Made by a program: the position numbers and the translations under genes. From positions 23,869,201 to 23,933,200 of the forward strand of contig NC_092670.1 of assembly GCF_964355755.1 (NCBI RefSeq): 64,000 nucleotides of DNA, in the 5' to 3' direction. The DNA is from Antedon mediterranea (Eukaryota > Echinodermata > Crinoidea > Comatulida > Antedonidae). The notes below the pieces were generated by a model. The model had not been told where the DNA came from. It saw only the letters and a list, made by a program, of their open reading frames with translations, and did not search any database. Shown piece by piece: positions 11,871-22,540 of the stretch (positions are counted from its first letter, which is position 1; every line of letters begins with the position of its first letter).

Positions 11871-12330
11871 GTTTACAGATATCCCATAAAATGTTTAAAA
11901 TGAAAAATGTACAGAGAATTTCGCCCGAACTAGGCCTAGCCTGGGGTTTGTAATCACCTCAGTATCTTCCGCTGATAACGAAGGCTAATGATAAACTGTT
12001 GAGATACTACCTTTCCCACAGTGTAAACGCAAAGCACTTAACTCACGTTCTCATTATCCCAGCCAACCTGCATAACATTTACCTGGTATATCACCGGGGA
12101 AGGCACGATTATCAGAACAGGGAGATTTTATCGCATTAAATTCGCCACTGGGTTTCAATTTCATATAATGGTCAAATATAGGAAATAGGAAATAATAAAA
12201 TATTATGAACAGACAGTTTCAACGTTTTATACAATTTGTTTATTTTACCTTTATTGTTTTAAGTGTGGATTACGGGAATTAAGTACAGGGCTCTGGGACT
12301 TTTGGTATTTAAGCCGCTAAGCAATAACAT
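11871..12330 (-). promoter_or_regulatory. Presumed 5' UTR and promoter region of the PKC gene
   Basis: On the minus strand this is immediately upstream of the PKC start codon, so the 5' leader and core promoter should lie here. No clear TATA box or CpG island is visible. The assignment rests on position only. Confidence 0.35.
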
Positions 12331-12667
12331 AGGTGGCGCTGTTTAACTTTTATCATCATTCAAAGTAATTTTTTTATCGTTCTTCGCTAGATTCAGGAGT
12401 AATAATAATATGTATTTGGAACAACACTTTTTTAACAGTGGCACACATGCGTAGATGGTACGTCCATACCAATTACAAAATTCAATACAAAAACAATGAA
12501 AAATAAAAACTGAAACGAAAATAAAACATATTTGAGATAATGACATAAAATTTGACTCGACGCTATTACAAAACTTATTTGCAAACTAAAACTACACTAA
12601 TATACAACTGCTAATTTTGCAACAGCAATGGAAAAGAAAACACTTTTTTTTTTTAAAATAAAACAGT

Positions 12668-13300
12668 TCAAAGTTGTAATACAATTGCATTTCTTAATTT
12701 CCAAGCACGGCTTGTGTACATTTTACAATAACTGTCAAATACAGCATAAATGTCGTGAGAGTTATTTTTATGGAATAACGTGCTTCCTAGGACATATTGA
12801 ACCTTAATAGATAGGTCACCAGAAATAAAATTTACCCAAGTATCTACACAATTTATTGCAATAAGTTTATGTTGAAGTGTTTGTAATTCTTCCATTCTAA
12901 TACAATGTAACTTATTACAAATAAACAGGAAATGTTTAACATCTTCTTCACCTGACCCACAAACCTTACACTTGTCATTTAGATTATCAATGTTCCACTT
13001 ATTTGTAATTTTTCCAAGTGGTAAAGTGTTTGAACGAAGTTTAAATTTTAAACTTGAGCCATAAAAATCTGTTTTATCCAGTAGGTAAGGTTCTAGGCTA
13101 GGTGACTCTTTTATCAAAGAGTAATCAAGCAAAGATGATTTTCTTAATACTTCTTGTTTCCAAAAAGTAGAATACGATTGTTTAATTGTATTTTCAAATG
13201 GCTTGACCCAGTTTATATCAATAAAAGTACCTGTACATATATCATTAAGAATGGCATTGAAATCGAACTTAATATAATCACAAGTTTTTTTCAAATTCAT
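12668..13300 (-). pseudogene. LINE ORF2 C-terminal fragment with CCHC-type knuckle
   Basis: This 210-codon frame is the C-terminal end of the LINE polyprotein. It contains Cx2C...Hx4C (CKVCGSGEEDVKHFLFIC, roughly residues 92-110), a nucleic-acid-binding knuckle common at the ends of non-LTR polyproteins. It is out of frame with the upstream piece at 13,278-13,511 (MARTILKASRSTAKEALYGD...), showing frameshift decay. Confidence 0.8.
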
Positions 13301-13767
13301 TAATAAATTGGTACCTTGAATTAAAATTCTTATGTCTAATAATTGTGTTTAATATAAGTTTTGGCCAACGATACATTTCCATACACATAACATTTCTTAT
13401 ATATTTTGCTTTAAAAATATCCTGAGTTACTTTAATTGGTTGCCAACCTAGATCGCCATAAAGTGCCTCTTTTGCAGTGCTTCTACTCGCTTTAAGAATT
13501 GTTCGCGCCATTTGTAATTGAAGAGACTCAATCCTTTGTATGTCTTTAGTATTTGTATTGACACATACAGCACAAGCATAGTTAATAGTCGGAAGTCCGA
13601 TACTTCTCCAAAGGATATCTCCATATACAACACGATCAAAATTGTTGAGTCTATCTATAATAGATTTAATGTACGCAATGATCCTATTGCCCTTTTTAAT
13701 AACTTGATTGATGTGGAAATTGTCTTTTAGATTTCTAGAAATGTATACACCAAAATACTTATATGTT

Positions 13768-14282
13768 TCAATTATCCCCCAATTTCCAAAGTTTTTCGCT
13801 ATTCAGATTCTGGCCTATTATCAAAACATTTGACTTTTCACTATTAAAATTAAATTTCCATTTTTTAGCAAATAAGGATACTAAATCTAACATTTTATTG
13901 AGTTCTTTTTCGCTATCTGCTAAAAGTACGATATCGTCGGCCCAAAAAAGGCTACCAAGGCAGATATCGTGTATGCGCACACCTAACGCGTGTTCTCGTA
14001 ATAATTTAGTGAGTTCGTTCATTATTATGCAAAACAGGGTTGAGGAAAGGACACACCCTTGCTTAACACCTTCTTCTATATCAAAAGACTGTGTTTCAAT
14101 GTCACCAAATCTTACTTGCCCCTTAACATTGTCGTACAAGCTACTTATAATATTCCATAATCTACCACGAATTCCAATATTCCATATTGCCATTAGCAAT
14201 CCATCTCTCCATACGCTATCAAATGCTTTTTTTATGTCAAGGAATGCTAAGTAAGTCTTCTTGCCTTCCGCAAGTCGGCAAC
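13768..14282 (-). pseudogene. LINE reverse transcriptase core fragment
   Basis: The translation includes the first catalytic aspartate (FLDIKKAFDSVW) and then FGDIETQSFDIEEGVKQGCV. It continues with the ADD box (LFWADDIVLLADSEKELNKM) and a thumb-like KWKFNFNSEKSNVL motif. These are reverse transcriptase motifs in the correct order. The frame ends abruptly at about 14,282, where the foreign repeat array begins. Confidence 0.88.
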
Positions 14283-14284
14283 TA

Positions 14285-15345
14285 CCCAGTGGGCAAAAAT
14301 TGGTTGAATTAACGTTAATTCAACGTTATCTGCAAACGTTGAAATAACGTTGAAAAAGTGGTTGAAAATGAAAGTTTGCCTCAACGTAAATGTCAACGTT
14401 GAATCAACATAGAAATTATCAACGTTGAAACAACGTTAAAATAAGTAACGTTGAAATAACGTTGAAAAAATGGTTGAAAATGAAAGTTTGCCTCAACGTA
14501 AATGTCAACGTTGAATCAACATAGAAATTATCAACGTTGAAACAACGTTAAAATAAGTAACGTTGAAATAACGTTGAAAAAATGGTTGAAAATGAAAGTT
14601 TGCCTCAACTTAAATGTCAACGTTGAATCAACATAGAAATTATCAACGTTGAAACAACGTTAAAATAGGTAACATTGAAATAACGTTGAAAAAATGGTTG
14701 AAAATGAAAGTTTGCCTCAACGTAAATGTCAACGTTGAATCAACATAGAAATTATCAACGTTGAAACAACGTTAAAATAGGTAACGTTGAAATAACGTTG
14801 AAAAAATGGTTGAAAATGAAAGTTTGCCTCAACGTAAATGTCAACGTTGAATCAACATAGAAATTATCAACGTTCAAACAACGTTAAAATAAGTAACGTT
14901 GAAATAACGTTGAAAAAATGGTTGAAAATGAAAGTTTGCCTCAACAAAAATGTCAACGTTGATTCAACATAGATTATCAACGTTGAAACAACGTAAAAAT
15001 GTATACGTTGAAATTATCAATGTTGATTCAATGTTGAAATTATTAACGTTGAAACAACGTAATAATTAAGTTGAAATGAAAATTTGCATCAACGTAAATT
15101 TAAACATAGATTTAACGTTGAAATTTGATTTGTTGAATTACTATATCCAATTTGAATCAACGGTTTTAAAGTAGTTAGTAGTAAAGTTACTGTTACGTCG
15201 CAGAATCCATCAATAGAGACATTTTATAAATACTGTATATCTTACTAATCTTTAATTTCTATAAAAACATAAAATAACATTTAATCAGGTGTTATCAAAT
15301 CATCAGGCAAAATCCAAGCAACAATCAAATAATGTACATCCTCAC
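14285..15345. repeat. 112-bp tandem repeat array rich in AACGTT palindromes
   Basis: Six near-identical 112-bp units are anchored by GAAAGTTTGCCTCAACG, recurring at 14,371, 14,483, 14,595, 14,707, 14,819 and 14,931. Diverged partial units lie on both sides. Each unit contains many CAACGTTGAA or TTGAAATAACG palindromic words. The left edge reads ACCCAGTGGGCAAAAATTGG, which looks like a transposon terminus, and the array sits inside the LINE reverse transcriptase. It is probably the body of a non-autonomous DNA transposon. No convincing right-hand terminal repeat was found. Confidence 0.85.
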
Positions 15346-15640
15346 TGACAGTTCTCAGGTACCAATGATATTCCTCTAAAGTTATTTAGGTCCCTTCTAT
15401 CACCCTTTTTATATATTGGTACAACAATGCTACTATTCCATTCCGACGGTACTTTTTCAAGACTAACAATTTTTTTGAATAGTGATAACATTAATCTATT
15501 TAAAATCGTCCCACCGTTTTTAAGTAATTCATTAGATATATTGTCAGAACCAGCAGATTTGTTGTTTTTTGATTGGTAGATAGCAGATTTAACTATATCT
15601 AATGTGACTGTATCTTATCCGTGAATGATTATTAATCACT

Positions 15641-16400
15641 GTCCCCAAAGTTTTAGTCTTTTTTGACTGAAACGATGAATGCGATAATTTTGATATAATA
15701 ATGTGTTTGCAAGGTAGGCTACCATACACTTTTTGAATTTATGTCTAAATAATGGAAAAAATGTTACAATGAATTCTTTAAAAAAGTTTTGGTTAGCATT
15801 TCAATTAGACTTTGGATAAAAAATAAACTATAAAGAAAGAAGAATGAATGTAAACGCAAAAAAAGTCAATGTGGAAAAAACATGGTTTCATATCTCCTAG
15901 CTTTGATTTATTTATTTTTTGATTAAATTTTTTTTTAAGATGACACTAGATGTCTTAAAATTTTACCACTGATGTTATTATCATCCATCCTGAAGGTTTT
16001 CCCACTGTTGGGGACATTTGAAATAGATTAAAATATAAAAAATAAACGGGGATGAGTTTAGACAATACATTTTATATACAGAATAATGTTATTAATTATG
16101 TTGTGTTTGGAAATTACGCAAACCATGCGTACCAGTAACACCTTCTTCAAAACGAAGACGAGAACATTTTATCTGTTAAAATACATTGGTCATCTTCTTC
16201 TTGAGAAATTCTTCAGTTGTAAAGTTATCGTAAACATAGATTCATTCAGCAATGTTTATTTCTGAAGTTAATAACGGATCAACTAAATCATAGGCCTAAC
16301 TAACATAAGAAAAACAAATTCTTCAAACAGACGAAGGTTAATATCCCTTTAAGGCCATGTTTTTTACCACGCATTTTCCCTTTAATCCACTATTAGTTAC

Positions 16401-16448
<48 letters not shown>

Positions 16449-17960
16449 TAAGATGCGCCATTATATCCAATACATGATTACTCATATGCGGAGTACATAC
16501 ATGTATGAAATCATTATAAGAATTAAAAAAACAAGTTAAAATACCATAAAGGTCTACGGCAACTTCAACAAACCGGAAATTAAAACGGTTTAAAACATGT
16601 TAAAACGATTTTAAAAAGTAAACATTTATGTCGTACAATTTTAAAATCAATCAAATGAGAACTTAGAAAAGTCGATTGATGAACAGCACCCTCTTATTTG
16701 AGATCTATTTTGAATTGGATTATTCTATTTTAACTTTAACAATATTATCATCAGATCACCAAAATTTATTCGAGCAAAGTGGGATGCAATAATATACTAT
16801 CTAGGATATACTATACAATGTTTTAATGTGTTCAATACCACATTTACTACAATTAATGGGACACATTGATAAATAATGCATTTTTTACCATAATTTGGCA
16901 TGGTATGTCCAAGGATGATTATAGTAGAAAACACACATAAATATGTATCAGCATCAGAGTGTTATCAACAAAATTAAAAAGGCGTATTTCATCATATAGA
17001 AATTAATGTTTGATCAGCTTTTAAAGGAAGCATAAACTTACGAAGGAAACAAAATGGTAAATTACTGGAACAAAAGTCTTTAACAATTGAACCAAAAGGA
17101 CGTAAGTTTACAAAGAAAATAGCACATCTTTAAAAGTGTCAAAATATTCAATTTTTTAGGCATATTAAGTGTTCTTCATTGTTTCAAAAGAATAGCATAA
17201 ACACATTTTTCGTAGGCATTTCAAAGATTCCAAATACACTGCATTTAAGAGGAACATAAAGAAAGGGAAAAAACATCGATTTTAACTTATTTGTCTTAGA
17301 AAATGAAAATAAAAATAAATAATATAGTAACCTTTAATGCACCAGGAAACAATATTTATTAATTTAAAAGTTCGATACACTATCTTAATAGAGAAGCGTG
17401 GAACAACTTGAATAAAACCACTCTTTCCTGATAAAACCAAATATGTGAGATGTTTACGCAGAACAAAGGACAATACAAAGCTGACTTATACTTCGTTTCG
17501 GTATTATTATAATATAAAAAAAGGTGACCTCCACAGCAGCAAAGCTGTACTTTATAGAAATCTTTTTATCATTGATTACAACAAATATTCAGTAAAATTT
17601 GTTTACAGAATTTTTGTTCTTTTATCTGATCTATGTAACACTCAGACCGTATAAACATCTCATTTTATGAATGCCACTACATCTATGATTAATAATCTAA
17701 AAATTCACCTGGAAAATTTAAAAACGAAAAGAAAACTGCAATTTTATTCAATTATAATGATGGGAAAGTTCGCAAATTGAACGACTAAGACGTATCAAAC
17801 AGTAATCAATTACGTAGAAGCTTATTAAATGAATTAAAAAATAGGCCATGGTAGAAAGTAATTATAAAATAATATATCTAGATTTTATTATGATTATTCT
17901 TGGTTTTTTTTTCGTTTTATTTTATATTAATACTGTAGTTGGTTATATACTTTTTTATAT
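15641..17960. other. Non-coding AT-rich sequence with an (AAT)n microsatellite
   Basis: No exon was recognised. A perfect (AAT)n tract of about 15 units spans roughly 16,402-16,448. The rest is AT-rich, with only short, domain-free frames. Confidence 0.45.
16402..16448 (+). repeat. (AAT)n microsatellite
   Basis: About 15 uninterrupted AAT units. Confidence 0.9.
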
Positions 17961-18080
17961 CGGATTCTTTACCACGTTGAAACACCGGTCCTCGTCAAAT
18001 CACCGTAGTTAAGCAAAGTTGGGCCGGGTAGGGGCTTGGATGTGAGACCATCTTAGAATATCGGGTGCTGTAGAGCTGGC
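17961..18080 (+). pseudogene. 5S rRNA-like sequence (5S pseudogene or 5S-derived SINE head)
   Basis: The segment follows animal 5S rRNA almost end to end: ACCACGTTGAAACACCGG, then CTCGTC, ATCACCG, AGTTAAGCAA, GGGCCGGGTA, CTTGGATG, GAGACC and finally TCGGGTGCTGTAG. Clear substitutions and small indels (for example the damaged region after CTTGGATG) mean it is not a functional rRNA gene. It is a single copy here and is followed by unrelated sequence up to about 18,260. It could therefore be the RNA polymerase III head of a SINE3-type element, or a retro-pseudogene. No poly-A or simple tail was delimited. Confidence 0.8.
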
Positions 18081-18900
18081 ATTTGAAATCAGCACTGCTG
18101 ATTCTTATGGCAGGCCCTACATCTAGTAGTATGGCAGCCCCTACATCAGACTTTGGCATATGCCTCTCCTCTGGTTAAGGTGGACACTGGACAAGAGAAG
18201 CCCTTGATCAAATGGGACCAACCAAGGTGCCTTAAACAGTCATGGCTTAGTTTCATCTATCATTCAGATGAATGCAAGGATAGTTTACGATTTGTTTGCA
18301 ATACTATATACTTTTTGGTGAACCAAATTAAAGTTATCAGTTTTTTATATTTAAACTTATATATTTTATTGGAGTGTTCTAAATTAATTAAACTGTTCAT
18401 TGATTTGAGATGATACTTTCCTTAAAAAGACGATTCTCGGACGATTCTCATTTCAAACGACTGTAATAGGCCCATCCATAACACACGCATTTAACTGTTA
18501 CAAATTCAAAATAATATTAACTGAACCTAACCCGCTAATATTCTCTACTTGTTCTATCCAGTTAGTAAGTACCGTATGAGATCAGTGCGTCTCACAGATC
18601 TGATTAAGCTGGTAAGTGTTCCACAATGGTTGATGTGATGATGCCTTTTAAATATGAACTAAAATATGAATATGAAATATAAATAGATTTTTAGTACTTA
18701 GTAGATTTTAATATTATTAAGATTTTGGTATTTTTCTTTTTTAAAATAGGTCGTGGTAAGACAAAAATACTTTGGAAATTCCTCAATCTATAATAATTAC
18801 CGTACATTTATATGTTGTTGGTGACGGGGCATGACGTAATTCATATTTATTTTGTAATGCAAATTTTACATTCAGTTAATAAATGAGGAAGTGTGCAATA
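18081..18900. other. Non-coding sequence upstream of receptor copy 1
   Basis: The first about 180 bp, just after the 5S-like block, is GC-richer and could be the body of a 5S-derived SINE. It contains GCAGGCCCTACATCTAGTAG and a related GCAGCCCCTACATCAG. The remainder is AT-rich and lies upstream of the copy 1 promoter. Confidence 0.35.
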
Positions 18901-18907
18901 ACTACTG

Positions 18908-18995
18908 TATAAAAGGCCGATAAAAAGGAGTTGAATTAACTACTTTCTAACTATATAAACATCAGATTTTATGCAAATTCAATCTCGACAAACGT
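18908..18995 (+). promoter_or_regulatory. TATA box and 5' UTR exon of receptor copy 1
   Basis: TATAAAAG at 18,908 is followed about 85 bp later by ATCTCGACAAAC|GTAAGTATT. The same exon end and donor occur before copy 2 (donor at 25,604) and copy 3 (donor at 43,347). The conserved donor, followed by an acceptor immediately before AAAACTGATCAAAATG, supports a short non-coding first exon in all three genes. The TATA assignment is from sequence and spacing only. Confidence 0.55.
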
Positions 18996-19247
18996 AAGTA
19001 TTCACTGAATAAAATTGTTTAGTGGATATAGTGGTTGGTGCTAATTCAAGAGCCGGGGCTAGACAGGCCATAACAGCAATATCACACTTTTAATTAAAAT
19101 CTCTTTTTTTTTGTATAATTTCCATCCAAAAAATGTATATCTTTTTTAACAAATTGTATACATTCAAATATTAGTGTCAAACAAGCTAATGCATTGTATT
19201 ACCTTACTTGTATTACTTTTTATTTCTTTTATAGAAAACTGATCAAA

Positions 19248-21934
19248 ATGAAATACTATGTAATGTGGGTTATATGTGTCTGTAGCAGCAGCAACTTAGT
19301 AGCAGCCCAAACTGGTGAGAAAATAATTGTTATTTGGTCTGCGTTCTTCCGGCCGATAAAATAACATCACAAGTATTAAAAACCTTTCATAGAACAGCTT
19401 CTCATTGAAAAATAAATCAATTGCATTGTAAGTGGCAGGTTAGCAGAAGAGTATAGGGTATCAAAAACACCAGTGTTGGAAGAACAAGATCTCTTTGAAA
19501 TTATCAATAAACAAATAAGAAATAAATAATCATACTGATCTGTTTCTCCGTCAAATGGAACAATAAGTAACTTTCACCGGGTTTGCAGTGGAGAATAAAT
19601 ACTAGTAGTAAAGTTAGTTTGTGTAAAATAAATTATGAGAATTTTTCTGAGAATTTAATGCTTATAATGTTTTAAAATTTAACGATGTTATTCACGGATG
19701 TGATTACCGATATTGCCAGTAAATCTGAATATCAACTACGGTAAACTTAACATCATCAAGAGTTACAGCGTAGACAGCTTGAAATATGTAGTTTTGTAAA
19801 GTAAGACTAAATATCATATTTTATATAAACACCTTTTTTATACATGTTTTTCTTTTATATAAGGGTTTGGTTCCTGTTCAAAAACCCCATCCCATCCAGA
19901 TAATGGTGTTATACTGTATAGTCCAGGAAGCCCCGGCAATCTTCCAAACTTAATGCACGGGACAAGAGCTCAGTATTTATGCAATGTTGGGTACACCAAT
20001 ATTGGACCTCAACTTGTTATATATTGCTACAATGGAACATGGCTTGGATTAGATAACGATGAACCATCTATGTGTGTTAAAAAGCGTAAGTAAGATAAAT
20101 ATATAATAATAAAATACTTGATAACAGTATAATCTGTATACTTTTAATTGTAGTGTTCTCCTAGCTGTTATATCTACGTTCAATTGACAACAAACTGCTT
20201 AATCCGAAACTTGTGTTATAGGCCTATTATTCGTCAGAACTGCATCTTTTAAGGAATTTAGTTTATATGTAATTTCTCTCTTCCCTGATTATTTCAAATA
20301 TCGAAACACAATACAAAGGTAATGACTGATTTGATACATGCAAAATTTGAAGAAAAGTTCAGTAAAGATCATATCAATTACTTATCGAACTCATCATTGA
20401 ATCATTTAAGCCTCCTTTGAGAACTTATGATAAATAATGATGATGACTATCAATAAAAGTAGAAAAGTGAATTGTATTCTAGTTTTCTACTCCAATAGTT
20501 ATATATGTAACAATTTATCTCAATTAGTTATGATAAAATAAAATCTCGCCGTGTTTATGATCCTTAGATAATAATGATTGCAAGTCACCAGAAGGTAATT
20601 CTAGAAGGAACTATTTGATACAAACTGGTAGCTTCAGAAGTGCAGTAAAGTACAAGTGTGTTCCAGGCTACATTTTGCATCCGAAGAATAGAACGGTATC
20701 AAACTGTATCAACGGAGGGTGGACACAGCTTGCACCACATTGTATCGATCCATCAAGTAAGTAAGAAAAGTAGGAGAGTAGGAGCCTATTTCATTTCAAG
20801 AACATTTTAATAATTTCAGCAATGACATAATAACGACAGCGGATTGCATTAAGGTATCTAACACTTATAGAAGAAACAAAGTTGATTGTTTCGTGCAAGA
20901 TCTCAAAGAAAAACTAACAAAGTTTCAGAAATAAAATTCCGATTACACTTGTGTATCAGAATGTTGAAATCGGAAAAAAAATATCAAGATATATTAAAAT
21001 TAAATATTTTAAATAAGATATAAAATCATAATTCAACAATAATAAAACATTGTTTTTCAGTCATCTTAGCATCACCAACTCCAGATGATAAAGGTAGGTC
21101 TAATTTTATTACTAGCTATGAATGATAGTAAACAAATAATACACTATCTTCAGTATTTCATATATTTTCATAGGCCTATGATATAAATAAAAATATTCAT
21201 TTTCTTGTTAGACCGCCTAATAATTTTAATGTTTATATTTCATTATAAAAATGAATGGGTTAATACTATGCTTGCGTGGTGTCAGATAAAATACAAATTA
21301 ATGAATATTCGATTGAGAAGGTGTACCTTGTAAAGGACCGACATTCAACAAACAAACCTCTTGATTTTTACATAAACTATATCTATGAAAACTGGACTAT
21401 TTTCCATAATAACGCTGCAGTAGTTCACTCAGTATATAATACCACCTTTCACTCTTCATACCATACTACCTTTGCATTGTATTAAGTTAGATACATTAGG
21501 CCTATACAATTGAATAATCGAGCTGCCCGCAGGCAATCCGAGGTGGAACCCTATTGACGGGTAGGCCTACTCTCCACTCGGCGGATTATGTTGAGTTATA
21601 TCTAGTCAGCTTAACTTGTAATTCTTTAACATAAAACATAATTAGCCTTCTGCCTTAACTGCATTGCATTGTTTTAAGCTATACATGCATTTTAATTGTA
21701 GACGAAAAAGACAATTCGTCATCGGGTTCTCTGTCACCAGGAGTTGTAGTTGGAATCGTGGTAGCAGTTTTGTTAATCCTTATCTTTGGAATTCTCATCT
21801 ATCGTACGCGTTTTCGCTTCTATAAACGGAACAGTAACTTGTAAGTATATATAGTATCATTTTATGTTTTTTAGCGTATACGTATATAACTTATCAACAT
21901 TTTTCACATTACGATTTTTTCTCATAGTGTTTGA
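19248..21934 (+). CDS. Sushi-domain membrane protein, receptor copy 1 without kinase domain
   Basis: The predicted exons are 19,248-19,314, 19,864-20,085, 20,568-20,756, 21,061-21,093, 21,702-21,840 and 21,928-21,934, giving 218 residues. In order these are: a signal peptide (MKYYVMWVICVC...VAAQT); CCP/sushi domain 1 (Cys in GSCSK, YLCNVGY, IYCYNGTW, MCVK); CCP 2 ([26 protein letters not shown]); a short stalk; a transmembrane helix (GVVVGIVVAVLLILIFGILI); and a basic tail. The TM exon is 5 bp longer than in copies 2 and 3. This shifts the frame, and TGA follows within 12-13 residues of the membrane. Remnants of the next exon follow out of frame, and their donor GT has become TT. No kinase exons lie before copy 2. 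Sushi domains bind proteins, often complement-type ligands; the ligand is unknown. It may be a decoy or non-signalling form, or a decaying paralogue. Confidence 0.75.
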
Positions 21935-22540
21935 GATGGACATGACTCTGGGACAGCTATTGAACCGCCACAAAGGTTAGATATGTTTGCTTGTTTTTTT
22001 CAATCATAATTACCGTAAACATAAATATAAATTTCAACAATTAGACATTTGAAATTACGGTAAATTTCTTAATGCAGTTGCCATTTTTTCCATAAACATG
22101 TATGATAAAGAGGATATGTGTATATAGTCTTTATTCATTCTCATAAAAAAATTCTGTGCAAGTCCAGTTAGCTAAGTTATTCCCTTGTTTCAAAGTGTAT
22201 TCAATTTCTTTATTAACATAACCAGGCCTATGTTTTTTCTTCTAGGGGGACGCTCTCCGACCAGCCATGGATACGGCACGCATCATTTTTTTTCTATTAT
22301 TGTAAAGGAGAAAGCATGGATAATCCATACGACTAATTATTAACATGGCGTCCAGTTGTTTGGTTAAATAGTATACACCTCGGTTTATGTAGGCGGACCT
22401 CTTTCAATCCATATCGACATATTTATGTTTTTTAAATTAAAATTACTGTTCTTGTAGCGTGGTCTATTCGAGATCCACCTATTATTTAACATTTTGATTT
22501 ATATAAAATGGAAAATAAAAGCTGTAACGTTTATTACTAT
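21935..22540 (+). other. Copy 1 downstream exon relics and 3' region
   Basis: After the stop comes a degenerate counterpart of the juxtamembrane exon of copies 2 and 3, ending ACCGCCACAAAGG. A further acceptor-like TTCTAG with an exon-like block begins at 22,245. That block is repeated after copy 2 at about 40,878. AATAAA at 22,514 could be the polyadenylation signal. Confidence 0.45.

Larger units (their letters stand above)
12640..15640 (-). mobile_element. Defective non-LTR retrotransposon (LINE), interrupted
   Basis: Read on the minus strand from 15,640 leftwards, the pieces follow the order of a LINE reverse transcriptase. The segment at about 15,350-15,630 encodes SAGSDNISNELLKNGG and PIYKKGDRRDLNNFRGISLV. 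At about 14,190-14,282 motif A appears as YLAFLDIKKAFDSVW. At 13,768-14,199 come EGVKQGCVLS and the catalytic FWADDIVLLADS. A C-terminal zinc-knuckle pattern, CKVCGSGEEDVKHFLFIC, lies at about 12,900-12,980. Several frameshifts split the C-terminal half. A 1-kb insertion rich in 112-bp repeats separates the two RT parts, so the element is dead. The clade was not assigned. Confidence 0.88.

Noticed and set aside
18153-18413. 86-codon plus-strand frame after the 5S-like sequence
   Set aside because: It has no recognisable domain and overlaps a probable SINE body, so it is likely chance.
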